Assembly (NCBI GenBank): GCA_947179155.2
Contig: OX359282.1
Span: 25,269,221-25,333,220 of the forward strand
DNA from: Hedera helix
Lineage: Eukaryota; Streptophyta; Magnoliopsida; Apiales; Araliaceae
DNA: 64,000 bases
Direction: 5' to 3'
A program made the translations under genes and the position numbers. The notes under the pieces were generated by a model. It was not told where the DNA came from, ran no database searches, and saw only the letters and a list, made by a program, of their open reading frames with translations. Positions 10,759-23,225 of the stretch are shown one piece after another (positions within the stretch are counted from its first letter, which is position 1; every line of letters starts with the position of its first letter).

Positions 10759-13700
10759 ATTTCTTGGTTGGTGCGAATGAAGATGGATCATTGAAGTTGA
10801 AACATAAAAGGTTCAGTTATTCTGAGATTAAGAGCATTACCAACAACTTCAGAAGAGTAATTGGAAAAGGAGGATCTGGAATAGTTTATTTTGGCTGCTT
10901 GAGAGATGGAACTCAAGTTGCTGTCAAAATACTCTCTCCATCATCAACTCACCTAAAGGAATTTCACACTGAGGTAAGATATTGACAATTCCCCAATACT
11001 CTTTATAATTAATTAGCTTATGCTCGGTCTCATAAAAAATGGAATGAGATCCCTTCCATTACACCTATTCTACTATTTTTTTCAATACACAATTAATAAA
11101 TATATTTCATGACATAATAAATTCGAGACAAATTGTAACACCCCGAACCAGCTACATGTTCGAAGTGTCACATGCCTCAAACCCGAAAGCTTGCAAGGCA
11201 ACAATATCAATAGCGCAGCCCAAACGAAAACATAATAATGAAACTCTCTTGAAACCAAACAATCTTTCATTATCAAAATTACACTAAGGTTCAATAATTA
11301 AATACTGAAAACATAACTTTGGAGACACAACTCCATTAAACAAAAAAAGTCTTATCATAATTCTAAAATATTCATAAATTTCTTAAACTAAATATCTTCT
11401 GGTCATCCACAAAAGTATCAACAATACTCGGCTCTAAATAATGTTTCCTGTAAAAATTAATGTAAGGGTGAGCGATAAAACTCAGCAAGTAATAATCTTT
11501 ACTATTTAGGTGGATCAAGTACAGTTTACAAAACTTTTTCGAAATAACTTTTTGTTCAATAACAATAGTAAACATACTTGTTGAAAATAATATTTTCTTG
11601 TTCGATAATAATAGTCGATATATACATTCAAAACCAAAATCAATAATTACAAAACACAATTCGAAAATAATTTCAATATGTTTAATAAACGATTTCGATA
11701 TGTTCAATATATTCGATGCATCTTTTAATCCACAGCCCTTGCGACTAAGGTTGCAGCAACCCTGTAACACGACCCTTATGTTCGATAATGTCAATGATAC
11801 GCTCTTTGTTAAGGTATCTTATCATGCACGCACGCACCTCGAAGAGCCCCCCGAAGGGTATCTGAAGGTGTGTGCCTTAGTAGGTCCTAAATTGTTCCAA
11901 AACTAGCGTAAACACTAACGGATTCAATACATAGTCGGACTGAGGTTTTTAAAATCAATTTCTTAATATTTTCGATATTCAAAACTATACTTATTTCACA
12001 GTTTAAAATCACATAATCTCATTTTCTAAATCAAAATTCTATTTTAATACTTGATCCGGGTTTTTAACAAAATACAAGTGTAACATTTTCATTCAAATGG
12101 AAGCCTTAAATAAAGTATAACAATTTTTGAAACAATACATTTAGGCATCCGAATAATTTCTAAAGCATACATAATTATAAACAATAATTTCAAAATATTA
12201 AATAGTTCAAAAAGTCACTTAAACTATACAGTTCGCAAATACTAAACAGCTCGGAGAGTCACTTATCTCGATATTGCTGAACACAAAATTAATAGTCGAA
12301 CGATTCCTAAATATAAACTTAGAACAAATAAATATCATTAGGACAATTCTATTATTTAACAACTTTCTTATTTTATTTTATTTTCAAAATAACTATAAGT
12401 ATATTTACAAAAATATTCTTTCAATATTTAATCAATTTTCAAACAAATATTACTATTATGCCAAAGCAATAATCTAAATTGCAATAATAATTAAAACTAA
12501 TAATGTTAATCTAAAACTATTAACTAATAATCTAAATACAAAATAATAATTAAAGCCAATAATACTAATCTAAAACTATTTACTAATAATCTAAATACAA
12601 AACAATAATTAAAACTACAAAAATAATAACAATGCAAAAATACAAATTACTAACTAACTATACCAAATACTAACAAACTAGATACAATATTTAAAAATAT
12701 ATAAAACAAATAATAATAATACATAAAATTAATAAGAAACATACCCGAAACTATGAGATTCGCAGTCCGCCTACGTCCTCGACACCGAAAATTTTAACTA
12801 AGAAGGTCCTTACTAAAAAAATCCTCACACAAAAAGTTCGTCACAAAATAAGAGGTACTTAATGTTTTGCAAGATAAAACATATGTTAGTGTGTCATATA
12901 TGAGCTATAGGAAGGAGAAGTTTTTAATGGGTGGACGATGTGGGACTAAAAAGACAAAAAGGAACTGAGTATTACACAAATAATGCCGTGGCTGATATTG
13001 TCACTATAAACAAAATTTGCTTGGCTAAATGTGTAGTGTAGCCGTGTAGGGGATCTTAATCTAAAAAAAAGAGTCATATATATGCTAGTTTTACAAATAT
13101 TAAAAATGTATTATAAGCAATATTTATGTCCTTAAATATGTAGTGAGGAAAATTGGATAAAAGATATAATGGATGGGATCCTAATCTACAAAAAAGAGTC
13201 TCATTTGTTAATTTTGCAAATATTAAGTAAGTATATTGTTACTTGTTTACCCGAAAAATAATAATCGACGCACTACATTACGATTTTATATCATTTTATT
13301 TCACCATCAAAATAAATGAGACTATATATATTCTTATATCACAAATGAGAACTTTTTATTTATTTACTTATTTTGTTTGTAGAACAGAGGGAGTATTAAC
13401 TAATTAATGTGAATTTCGTTCGCACATTTATGAGTAAGAGTAAATTTATAAGTTACTGAGTAATTTTGAATTTCAGGTGCAACTCTTGATGAGAATTCAT
13501 CATAGAAACTTGGCTTTTCTGGTTGGGTATTGTGATGAAGGTAGTAACATGGCGCTCATATATGAATACATGGCTAATGGAAACTTGCAGCAACATCTGT
13601 CAGGTACCATCATGCATGCATGTTCTGCTATAAGGCTCTTAAGTTGTTTAATGATCAAATATGATTAACAACATTTGTACACTTTTTGAAATTCAACGCG

Positions 13701-15880
13701 ATTAAAAACCAGGCCTTATCCAATAAATTGTTAAAATTAACCTTTTAGTGGTAAATGCACTTGTAGATTGGTATTCCCCTTCTAGTTTACTTTGACAAAA
13801 TTGTCCAGGACAAATATTGATAAGTTGTACTGAATAGTTCATAATTACAGTTTTATCTTAATAAATTAGACAGCTCTTATCTAGTTACCTAAGATGTCAA
13901 ATTACCTAACATTATCCATGTAACTTCTCAAGAATTGTGCAAATTATGAAATACTATGTTCTCAATTATAAGATTAGTTGACTTTTTAAAAGTCAATTTC
14001 AAACTTAAAATTGGTATGAATTCATTTAGTACATATCAATATAATTATAAATATTATAACCAACTTAACAAGTATTATTGATTATAAAATTTATTATTTT
14101 CAAAACTTAAATGAATCATATTAATTTTAAGTTTTAAAATATCTCAAATTGATTTTTAAGAAGTCAATATTAATCTTATATTTGAAACGGAGGGAGTATA
14201 TGTTATAAATACATAAGCTTTCCAGGATCCCCATAAGTTTAATTTATAATTGAATTGAAAATTGTTGACTGCAGAGGAAACTCCAATTATTTTAAGTTGG
14301 AAACAGAGACTCCAAATTGCAGTTGATGCAGCACAAGGTTTGAATTCTCAAAAACAATTTGGATTTTAATTTTTTTTCTTTTACAACTCAAAATATAGGA
14401 AGTTGATATTTTCACATGAGAAGATGATGTTTATGCATCAATCACATGAAAGTGAGACATGAAAAAAACACATAAAAATATCATATTTTCACGTGAAAAT
14501 ATCAATTTCTTAAATATATATTGCTCTATGCGTACTGAATTATATACTCAAAAAATGAAACTCAGGATTAGAGTATTTACATAATGGAAGCAAGCCACCC
14601 ATAATCCACAGAGATATGAAGACTGCCAACATTTTATTGAGTGAAAAGCAGCAAGCCAAGATTGCAGATTTTGGGCTGTCCAGGATTATTGCCTCTGAAA
14701 GTGTAACTCATGTATCTACTGGAGTTGCTGGTACACATGGTTACCTTGATCCAGAGTAAGTTCTAATATTCCTTGTATGGTTACATATAAACATTTTTTT
14801 TCACTAAAAACTTCTTATCAAAGTAAATCATACAGTGAAAATGGGAGATACCTAGTGGGTATATAAGTTATATAGTCTTTTCTATGTTTTTTAAGATTTT
14901 AATCCAGTCATGCAAACGCAAAGAACTTTCATAGCTGATGTGTATCAACAATTTTATACTAATGATTTTATTTTTTTGAAACTGTGAACCTTGAAAAGTA
15001 AACGTATTCTATGAAGTTATAATAGTGGTGCTCCACAATTTTGAATTAATTTTTTTTTTGTATTTCTTCACATTTTTGCACGCTCTTTCCATTTAAACGA
15101 TTACATCTTATTAACGGTTTAGAAAAAATCGTTATATAAAGCTAGGAACCCAATTGTTTGTGTATTATACTTTGACCACAAGATTTAAGAGTTCATCTTG
15201 TATCGATTTTCAATATTCCCGATTGGCTTAAAACCATTTGAGCCCGTTTTTTTTTCTGGATTTTAAAAACAAATTCCAACAAAATAAAATAAAATAAGCA
15301 CGTAGATACGAACTTTTTCTTTTGTGCATTGATGGTTTTAGATTCAGCTAGCTTATAGCTTATTTTAAATAAGCTGAAGTAAACACTGCCTCTTTGACTT
15401 ATTTTGCTGCTATATTTAATTCTATTTTTTTATTTTTTTATTTTATTCAGATATTACACAACATACAAGTTAAATGAGAAGAGTGACGTTTACAGCTTTG
15501 GAATTGTCATATTGGAGCTAATCACCGGCCAGCCTGCCATAATTAGAGAGACTGAAAATATTCACATAGTTAAATGGGTAAAATCCATTCTTGCAAAAGG
15601 TGATATTCACAAAATTGTTGATCCAAGGTTAGAAGGTAATTTCAATGTCAATTCTGCCTGGAAAGTTCTAGAAACTGCCATTGCATGTGTACCGTTAACC
15701 GCTATCCAGAGGCTGAGCATGAGTGAAGTATTGATGGATTTAAAAGAGTGCCTGGCCATGGAATATCATGAAGCTGATGAAAGAATAATGCAAAGCAATG
15801 AGGTAAATTTAAGCCGCAGTCATTCCCTTAGCTTATTGGCAGACCTCGAAACTGATGATGTGGGTCCCAGTCCTAGGTAG
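10759..15880 (+). CDS. Gene 1 kinase exons
   Basis: Exons 10759-10973, 13477-13603, 14275-14337, 14566-14755 and 15451-15880 encode an open Ser/Thr kinase. Visible motifs, in order: juxtamembrane RFSYSEIKSITNNF; glycine loop IGKGGSGIVYFG; ATP-anchoring lysine in VAVKIL; HHRNL; catalytic HRDMKTANILL (an RD kinase); DFGLSR; activation-segment GTHGYLDPEYY; SDVYSFGIVILELITG. Near the C-terminal lobe the usual QRP(T/N)M is QRLSM, a small departure. All junction phases agree. Such kinases signal at the plasma membrane in defence or symbiosis; the role of this one is unknown. The exon before 13477 is followed by a 2.5-kb intron holding a solo LTR. Confidence 0.85.
11134..12976 (-). mobile_element. 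Solo LTR in gene 1 intron, 1.84 kb, TSD CAAAT
   Basis: It begins TGTAACACCCCG and ends GAGTATTACA, and is bounded by the direct repeat CAAAT at 11129-11133 and 12977-12981. No internal retroelement domain or second LTR is present. The GGGGTGTTACA-type end read on the minus strand matches the ends of the other solo LTRs, suggesting minus orientation. The ORFs inside (11372-11794 and 11598-11906) overlap on opposite strands and look like chance. The insertion lies deep in the intron and leaves both splice sites intact. Confidence 0.8.
13952..14200. mobile_element. Stowaway-like MITE in gene 1 intron
   Basis: The right end reads ACGGAGGGAGTA. Its reverse complement matches the left end through ATATAAGATTAGTTGACTT-type sequence, giving long imperfect terminal inverted repeats with TA at both tips. 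About 250 bp, non-coding. The CTCCCTCCGT tip is typical of plant Stowaway elements. Confidence 0.65.
14396..14513. mobile_element. Short hairpin MITE in gene 1 intron
   Basis: TTGATATTTTCACATGAGAA on the left is mirrored by TTTTCACGTGAAAATATCAA on the right, so most of the 118 bp can fold into one hairpin. Non-coding; family not assigned. Confidence 0.55.
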
Positions 15881-16499
15881 TTAATATAGTTACCAAGTTC
15901 TAATATATATATATATATCCATTATAATTCATTAGATTAATTTATTTGTGTAATTTTGATCAATTAATTACTGAGACTTGCTTTTGCAACTTATTCTTTT
16001 GTGGATCTACTAAAGTTGTAAAAGGTGCAGTGAGAAGGTCAATTATAATATGAGGTCACCTTGTTAATTACTTGTTTATTATAAATATTAACACATACTG
16101 CAAGTTTTTTTTTCCCACTTATATTGGTATATTTTTTCTTTAATTGGTTGCAATAAAATTTGGGAATGCTCTATGTTCTAAGGAGTATATATATATAGTT
16201 AATTCTCCCAATTTGAAATAGCACATTTATAGTTAATTGCATAAACTTTGAACAATTAAATGTAACTACATAATGAGTTTTTGACAAATGCGAAAACGCA
16301 ATAACTATATCATTCCAAAGCAACAAACTTGAGGGTCAAGTTAGAATAATTGTTCTTTTAATATAATCTATTTTTTGCTAAATTAAATTTATATAAAAAA
16401 TAGGTGTACAAAAGGTTAAGGGGCAAACTCCATACCAGTATTCCATAACCATCCTAGGGATGGTACGTAGTGTTAAATATGGTTGGCAATAAGTAAATG
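15881..16499. other. 3' flank of gene 1
   Basis: AT-rich sequence after the gene 1 stop, presumably including the 3' UTR. An AATAAA lies near 16152, but its use is unknown. Nothing else recognised. Confidence 0.35.
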
Positions 16500-16720
16500 A
16501 TTAACTCCAGCATACATGGCATATTTTCTAAATTTATTAGGAGCATGAAATTTACATTTAATGATGTGGGTAATTTCACGAGCAAGACATATGACATGTG
16601 TTTGTTGGGTTCTCCATGAATCCGGGCATTTCTCTCCCTCCACACAAAGTAGTAGACCACTGCAGCGACAACCAATGATAAGACTGTTCTTTTAATTTTC
16701 GAACAGTTCAGTCCTAAAAC
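16500..16720 (-). pseudogene. LINE-type reverse-transcriptase C-terminal fragment
   Basis: On the minus strand the frame reads VLSLVVAAVVYYFVWRERNARIHGEPN. The word (Y)xxWRERNxRI following a hydrophobic stretch is the signature of the zinc-binding C-terminal region of plant non-LTR reverse-transcriptase ORF2 proteins. Only this short segment is recognisable, with no upstream RT motifs. It is a dead 5'-truncated LINE remnant. Confidence 0.6.
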
Positions 16721-16738
16721 AAAGGCAATAATGGACTA

Positions 16739-16855
16739 CCAATCTCTGTGAAAACCTCTCCAATCAAATGGTTGTTATGCTAGATAGCAAGCCCTAATCT
16801 CTGTGAAAACCTCTCCAACGTTGTTATGCTAGATAGCAAGTCCTGAAGGCAAATA
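16739..16855. repeat. Short tandem duplication
   Basis: ATCTCTGTGAAAACCTCTCC and GTTGTTATGCTAGATAGCAAG occur twice, offset by about 58 bp. Non-coding. Confidence 0.6.
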
Positions 16856-18106
16856 ATGTAAACAGAATGAAGATATTAGCTGTTTTGTGGATCACTATTC
16901 ATTGGGAATCACAAAAGAAACTTTTGAGATTTGATAAGGAAATGGGAGTAAAGAACTAAATTAAGAAAATAATTTATTTGCTAATAATTGATTGAATGAC
17001 ATTTCTGTTGTCCCTTCAACTTGTGCCCTAACTTTGGCTTTTAGTAACAAGGTATTGCGCCAAACATATATGTCAAATAAACATATATATCAAGGGTTGA
17101 CGTTTTTCGACCATAGGGACAGGGAAATGGGTACGGTCCGTAACCTACGTACTTATAGCTTATATGGCATATGTGCTATTGTCGTTGTTTTCGCCATGGA
17201 CGAGATGTTGGTATTTGTATTCGGGTTAACCCGAGCCGGTAGTGTCCATGGAGCGACTGACCGGGTTAGATTATTTCCTCCATTCCATATTGTTGGGAGT
17301 TAATATTGGGAGTTATAATTGAATTCAAAATCTGAATTCATGTCTGAGAGTCATAAATCAAGACATTAATGATCACCATAATTGGTGGATTATTGGGCAT
17401 GATTTTGTATTGCCTATATAAGAAAGCTTGATGCATGATGCTAGATTGCTAGCGAAGGATAACACACAAAAAATAGTACAAACATCATATTTCCTAAAAC
17501 GAGAATATGCACCATTGCAATTTAAAGCTTATCGATAGAAGCTTTTCAGACGGTGGAGTTGTAGCAGGTTTCCGTTTACTTTAATTGTGATTCCGGCTCA
17601 CTGCTGTGGTATGTTGGTGATTATAATTTTGTGTTTGTGGGTTCGATATTCAACGACTTTGTAAAGAACGTGGGCATACATTTGGAGAGCTAACCGAAAT
17701 ATTTTTTTATTTTGGAGTTCCAAACTTGCTTACATTTTTAATAGTTAGAATTTGGGAAGCAAATTACTTGCTGTAACTCTGTAGATAAAATTTTTGTGTT
17801 CTTTTGCGCTATTGTTCAAATCATTTATATCCGTCGTATTGCGAGTATCTTTCTAATTCATTTTGAGCTAAAAATAAGATGTCTTTCCTAATAAATCCAA
17901 TTTCTTAATGCTAAATCAAATTGTTTTATTAAGTCGGGCTAAATAAAAAAAAAAATCAAAATTAAAAACTCCACCAAACACAGGGCAAACTAATAAAAGA
18001 GAAAAGAATTATTCGTCAAATGGTAAAACTAAAGGCAGCGGGAAAAAATAGTATGGGTACAATTTTTTCCGATACGGAAAGTATTACATATGATGAATTT
18101 GATTCC
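16856..18106. other. Unassigned spacer, possibly LTR-derived
   Basis: There is an open frame at 16992-17303 without recognisable similarity. TGTTGGGAGTTAATATTGGG near 17290, followed by a TATATAAG-like element near 17417, resembles the start of a copia-type LTR, but I could not find its other end. No gene is supported. Confidence 0.3.
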
Positions 18107-18517
18107 TTACGATTGTACAAAGAAAGGAGCATCTGTGCCATTTTTCGGTGTTCCCATCTATAACAACGATACCATCTTCAGAAACTGAGCAAACTCGCCA
18201 ATAAAACGCTCTTGATGCAACTTCTGAACCTCGAAAACAAACGCAGCCTCTCTTTTGCATTATTTCTCAAATTTTCACCTTCATTTGAAACATTAGCTTG
18301 TCTCAGTGACTTAGCTATTTCATCCCGACTAAACGAACCGTATTCGCTTCTCTTTACTTCAACAGCCAATACCTTATCTACAAGCATCCTTACATTTAGC
18401 CCTTGGTCAACAACAAATGGCAACGCCACATGGCAATGCCCGTATTGAAGTGTTTCAATCATGGATCCCCACCTGGAATGAAACAAAGATCCTCCAATTG
18501 ATAAAATGTGATGCAAA
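18107..18517 (-). pseudogene. UDP-glycosyltransferase C-terminal fragment
   Basis: The minus strand from 18517 reads LFHSRWGSMIETLQYGHC, then LPFVVDQGLNVRMLVDK, then RSEYGSFSRDEIAKSLR and AKERLRLF. This is the plant secondary-product glycosyltransferase (PSPG) box and C-terminal domain, closest in style to UGT91/UGT94-like enzymes (H..W.S..E....GH....P...DQ..N). The usual HCGW is HSRW. The frame stops at 18178, while the C-terminal GEFAQFL and GNTEKWH segments continue in another frame to about 18107, so at least one frameshift is present. No N-terminal domain is found. It adjoins a copia LTR at 18535. Confidence 0.7.
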
Positions 18518-18534
18518 ATTAGCTCCTATTTTAA

Positions 18535-18783
18535 TGTTAACGTTGATTGAGTCAATTTAATAGTTAGTAAGTTGAGTAATTTATTGTTTAGTAGAATAAT
18601 TAGTGGGAACTGTCCCCACTTCTTTAGGCCGAAGTAGCTATGTCTTTAGTTATGCTTTTCTATATATATATATATATATATAACAGCTTGTATGTTTCAG
18701 ATTATCAACAGTCAAGTAGTATTTCCTTTCATTATTGAAAAAAAAATCCTTTCAATTGCTGCTCTGTTTTTCTGCGGTAACAG
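18535..18783 (+). mobile_element. Ty1-copia LTR, left part
   Basis: It starts TGTTAACG and runs to GGTAACAG, where solo LTR C is inserted. It resumes at 24022 and ends CTCAACA at 24135, 5 bases before a methionine-tRNA primer-binding site. Reconstructed length is about 363 bp, usual for copia LTRs. A short TA microsatellite lies at 18663-18682. Confidence 0.65.
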
Positions 18784-20329
18784 TGTAACATCCCGATTTT
18801 TATTGAATAAAATTTAATTTTCTTCATATATATATTTATTTTTCTGAAATAGTAAATGGTTAAATTGACAAAAGTTAAAGTTAAAAATATTTTATGCAAA
18901 TTTTATCTTGTCGGAGAATATTCGTTTTGTCGAAAAATATTCGTTCTGTCGGGGAATATTCAATTCGTACGATAGTGCCGAAATAACCAATTATTAGTGA
19001 ACCCCACAACAAAATATTATCGGATATAGAAAACGACATAAGTAACTTTTTATAAAAAAAATAATCAACGGTACTATTATTTTTAACTGTTAAAATATTG
19101 GTGATAAAAGAATAGTAGCATACAGTATTTTATGATATTTTATTGTAGCACACGGTATTGCACATTGTCTCATATTATTGATCTGATAAAGTGGTTATTT
19201 TGCACAACATTCATCAATAATTATTGATACACAGTATTTTGCATTATTGATTCAATAATTGTCATTACACTGTATTTTATATCATTGAGTCAATAATTGT
19301 TATTGCATTGTATTTTAAAATTATTGATCAAAATAATTGTCACAGTAGCAAATACACAGTAAATTATATTATTAAATTAATAATTATCAGTAATGTATTT
19401 CTTACATTATTGTTGAATTATTGTTATCACTGTTGTAACATTACCTTAATTATTGTATTATTAGTGAGTATTTTGATTGTTATATATAAATAGTAAGGAA
19501 ACATGTGGGCCCTCTATGGGGGCCACATGAGAAATGAAAACGAAATTGCTGGAAGAAAATTTGAAAAGCAGCAAGGCTGCTGCTGCCAATGCTGAACTTT
19601 CAAGCTGACGTGTAGCACGTCAGGTGCTTTCCTACCGCACACAGTACACTTCTTTTTTCTATAAATAGGTTGTTCAGCTGAATAGAAAAATCACACCTAA
19701 AATATTAAGTTTTTCTACAAATATTTTGTGAGTATTTTATCTAAGAATAGTAAGGTTATCTTGAGTGTTAGTAAATCAAAAAGAGTGTAGAAATTTCTCA
19801 AGTAAGTATTTTATTTAAAGTGTAGTAATTGCACAAATACCTATTTTACACAATATTCACAAATCTTCTTTTAGAAGACTCTTCTTTGAGAAGATTTTTT
19901 TTGAAAAACTTCATTTGGAAGATTTATTTTGAAATATTATTTTAAAAACTATTTTTGAAGTTGTTATATTTTATTACACTACAAAAATTTATATTATATA
20001 AATACTTTTGATAGTTCATAATATACGAGTTATCATACACCATGAAATTTATATGTGATAATTATTAATTATATTATAAATATATAAGTTGATCAACTAC
20101 ATTTAAAGCAGTCTCTTTTCACGTATTAAGGTAAGGGATATCATTTTCTTTCATACTCTTAAACTTATTATGGTAAGTTCGGTAAAATTTTTGATATGAT
20201 TAATAATTTGTGTTTCATTTAATATCATTTCAATTGAACCTTCCTATTTACTTGAACCTTTCTATTGAACTTTAATCGTTATTTTTGAACTATGGATCTT
20301 GAATCTCATTTTTGAATTTGACTCCACAT

Positions 20330-23225
20330 TGTGACGCCCCCAAATCTGGGTCCACACAGCCCAAACTTGAGTTGTCAAAAGACTACAACAAAATTATTAC
20401 AAGTAGTGCAACGTACAACAATACAGTGTATAATAATACCCAACTAAGTCTTTCACGATTATTGTCACACTATTTTACAACATGTGAAGACTACGATAGC
20501 TATCCCTCGGACTCTCACTCCATCCTCCGGCTAGATTCATCTATGTTCTCATCTCCTGTTGAAATTCAATGAAACAAAAAAAAAGGGTGAGCTCAAATAG
20601 CCCAATATAAAATACCATGACTTAGATAATGACGAATAAATTATCGTTAGCCTTCAACAGTTGTGTTCTTGATAGAATACAATAGATTACAAGGTTTATA
20701 TCAAAAACTGCAGCTAAGTTCTTGAACAAAGTTCAGGTCAATAATAGCAGCGGAATGAGCAATCTATTAGAAGAATCATGTGGACTATGATGTCCACTCG
20801 CTTCTCTATTTCAGAAAAACATCATCAACTTTTATCATTTTAAACACCACTGGTCATGATAATATAAATTTACAGTTCCTGGTCATAATCATGCAAGTTA
20901 ACAGTTCATCTTTGCACTACGAGCCAAATATATTCAATATATCACCAACGGTCATGATTATATCAATATTCAGCCTTTGGTCATAATCATACCAAATAAC
21001 AGTTCATCTTTGCACTACGGACCAAAGATATTTATTCACCACGTGCCATAAAAGATACTGAACAGATGTATCACATTTAACCTATTAAATCACCTTTAAC
21101 CTATTAAATCGCTTTTAACCTATCATCTGTTCAATAATTATATCGCCTTTAACCTATCATCTGTGCCCCAGGCCACAGATATTCACAACAATTTGATTCT
21201 TGATGATTAGTACAAATTCAAGAACGATATTCAAGATCCACGGTTCAGAATAACAGTTAAAGTTCAATAGAGAAATTTAGAAAAATAGGAATGTTCAATT
21301 GAAATGATATTAGATGAAGCGTAAACTATTAAGGAATATATAATCATTTCAAGAACTTTACCAAATAGTACTTACCATAGTAAGTTAAGAGTATGAAAAG
21401 AATGATACATTTTACCGTAATAAGTTTGAATAATAGAAGATGAAAAAGATGGTATCCCTTACGAGTATAAAGGAAAATAATATCACTTACGAATATGAAA
21501 GAAAATGATATTACAAACGAATATGGAATAAAGTGTGTCATGTGATAATTCGTGTAGACAAATTATTTCCATAAGAGACAAATAAGAAATGAATACAAAG
21601 AGTAATTCACCAAATATGCGGTAATCCGCATAGTCAGGTTATTCTCAGAGATTAATAAGGAATGAATACGAAAGGTTATTCACCAACATGCGATAATCCG
21701 TGCCGTAAGGTTATTTCCACAATTTAATAAAAATTGAATACGAAGAGTTATTCACCAAACAGACGGTAATCCGCGCAGTAAGGTTATTCTCAGAGATTAA
21801 TAAGGAATGAATACGAAAGGTTATTCACCAACAGACGGCAATCCGCGCCGTAAGGTTATTCCTACAATTTAATACATGGAAATAAATGACACATCTTATG
21901 AGTAAGAGAGAAATGATATTATTTTCGAGAATTAATGAATGATAATCCCTTACCTTAACACGTGACTGAATATTGATTTAAATGAGGTTGATCAACTTGA
22001 ACAGTACTCGTACACTTATAGATCTTCACGAATACTCAAGATGACTTAAGCACATTTAGAGAGAACTTATACAAAGAAGTATTTAGAGAGTGAAAGAAAG
22101 AACAAGTAAGGAAGTTTATAAAAAATCCTTAAATTTAGGCCTCTATTTATAGCCAAAAATCTTATCATAACCAAGATTTTCTAATTTAATCCAAACCGTT
22201 CATTTCAATATAATGTTTAATCCTTACCACTCATTTCATCTTTTAAGATTTATTTAATTTAAACAATTCATTTAAAGATCATCTTTAATGTACACCATCC
22301 ATTTCAAATTTTATATTATCTTTAATCTATACCATTCATTTCATCTTTTAAGATTTTCTTAATCTAAACCATTCATTTAAATATCATCTTCAATCTACAT
22401 CGTTCATTTAAAATTCTATAATTATTACATTATCTTTAATATATACCATTCATTTTATATCACATAACTTTATACTATTTATTATAATAAACAAATAACT
22501 TTATCAATTCAATTATTCAACAATAATTCTACTTATTCATTATTATGACTAATTGTTATAAATACAGTGTAGTTGGCTCTCTGAGTTAGATATCAAATTA
22601 ATTAATAATGAAATATAACAGTTTAATTAACATCATAATAGATATAACAATAATGCAGAAAGTATATAAAAGAAAGAATACGTTACTGCGTAATGACAAT
22701 TATTAATTCAATAATGTGAATTACTGTGCATATACTACTGTGACAATTATCAGTTTAATAATATAAATTATTGTGCATGTGATAATAAAGTCAAATATTG
22801 TACGATAACCACTTTATCAGTTTAATAATACGAAATATTGTGCAATGTCGTGTGCTACTGTGCAATACCGTGTACTATTGTGCAATACCGTGTGTTACGT
22901 GTAATACCGTATATTACTATTCTTTTAACATTGGGTATTTTAACAATTAAAAGTGATAGTACCATTGACCATTTAAAAATTATTTATGTCATTTTCTATA
23001 TCCGACAATTATTCGTTGTGGGGTCCACCAATGTACGGCGCCGTCATGCGAATATTCCCCGACAGAACGAATATTTCCCGACCAAATGAATATTGTTCGA
23101 CATAATATAATTTGCACATAACATCCTTAACTTTTAACTTTGTTAATTTAACCACTTACTGTTTCAGAAAAAATATAAATGAAGAAAAATTAAATTTTGT
23201 ATTTCATAAAATTTGGGGTCTTACA
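20330..23225 (-). mobile_element. Solo LTR D, inverted relative of C, nested in C
   Basis: The + strand reads TGTGACGCCCCC at the left and GGGGTCTTACA at the right. Its reverse complement aligns with LTR C along its length, for example AGTAAGTGGTTAAATT against AGTAAATGGTTAAATT, and GGATCTTGAAT. Flanks are CACAT (20325-20329) and CATAT (23226-23230), a 5-bp duplication with one mismatch. It is 2.9 kb and non-coding. C and D together form a large imperfect inverted repeat around 18.8-24.0 kb. Confidence 0.75.
21560..21880. repeat. Tandem repeats inside LTR D (about 145-bp higher unit)
   Basis: GGTTATTCTCAGAGATTAAT starts at 21637 and again at 21782. Half-units of about 70 bp, each with TTATTCACCAA, GG(T/C)AATCCGCGC and AAGGTTATT, alternate. 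CCTTTAACCTAT words and CCATTCATTTCATC words form separate short repeats at about 21079-21165 and 22195-22450. Confidence 0.7.

Larger units (their letters stand above)
5369..15880 (+). pseudogene. Gene 1: malectin-like LRR receptor kinase with broken ectodomain exon
   Basis: Single-pass membrane receptor kinase of the LRR-I subfamily. Exons inferred from splice sites and comparison with gene 3: 5369-5973 (damaged), 7604-8067, 8812-8953, 9286-9357, 9939-10010, 10093-10173, 10278-10429, 10759-10973, 13477-13603, 14275-14337, 14566-14755, 15451-15880. From 7604 onward every exon is open and every junction phase agrees, giving a frame that ends at TAG 15878-15880. Upstream, the first visible exon has two in-frame stops and a lost donor, and no signal-peptide exon lies between LTR B and 5369. 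The receptor as a whole is therefore probably non-functional, though the kinase half could still be transcribed. An exon 1 left of the window, with the LTRs inside intron 1, is possible but does not cure the stops. Confidence 0.7.

Noticed and set aside
10577..10780. Extra exon in gene 1 before the kinase
   Set aside because: The open frame has no LRR-kinase similarity. Splicing from 10429 to 10759 gives the right phase and the expected juxtamembrane sequence without it.
16992..17303. 103-aa open frame
   Set aside because: No recognised domain, no splice or promoter context, and it lies in probable transposon-derived sequence.
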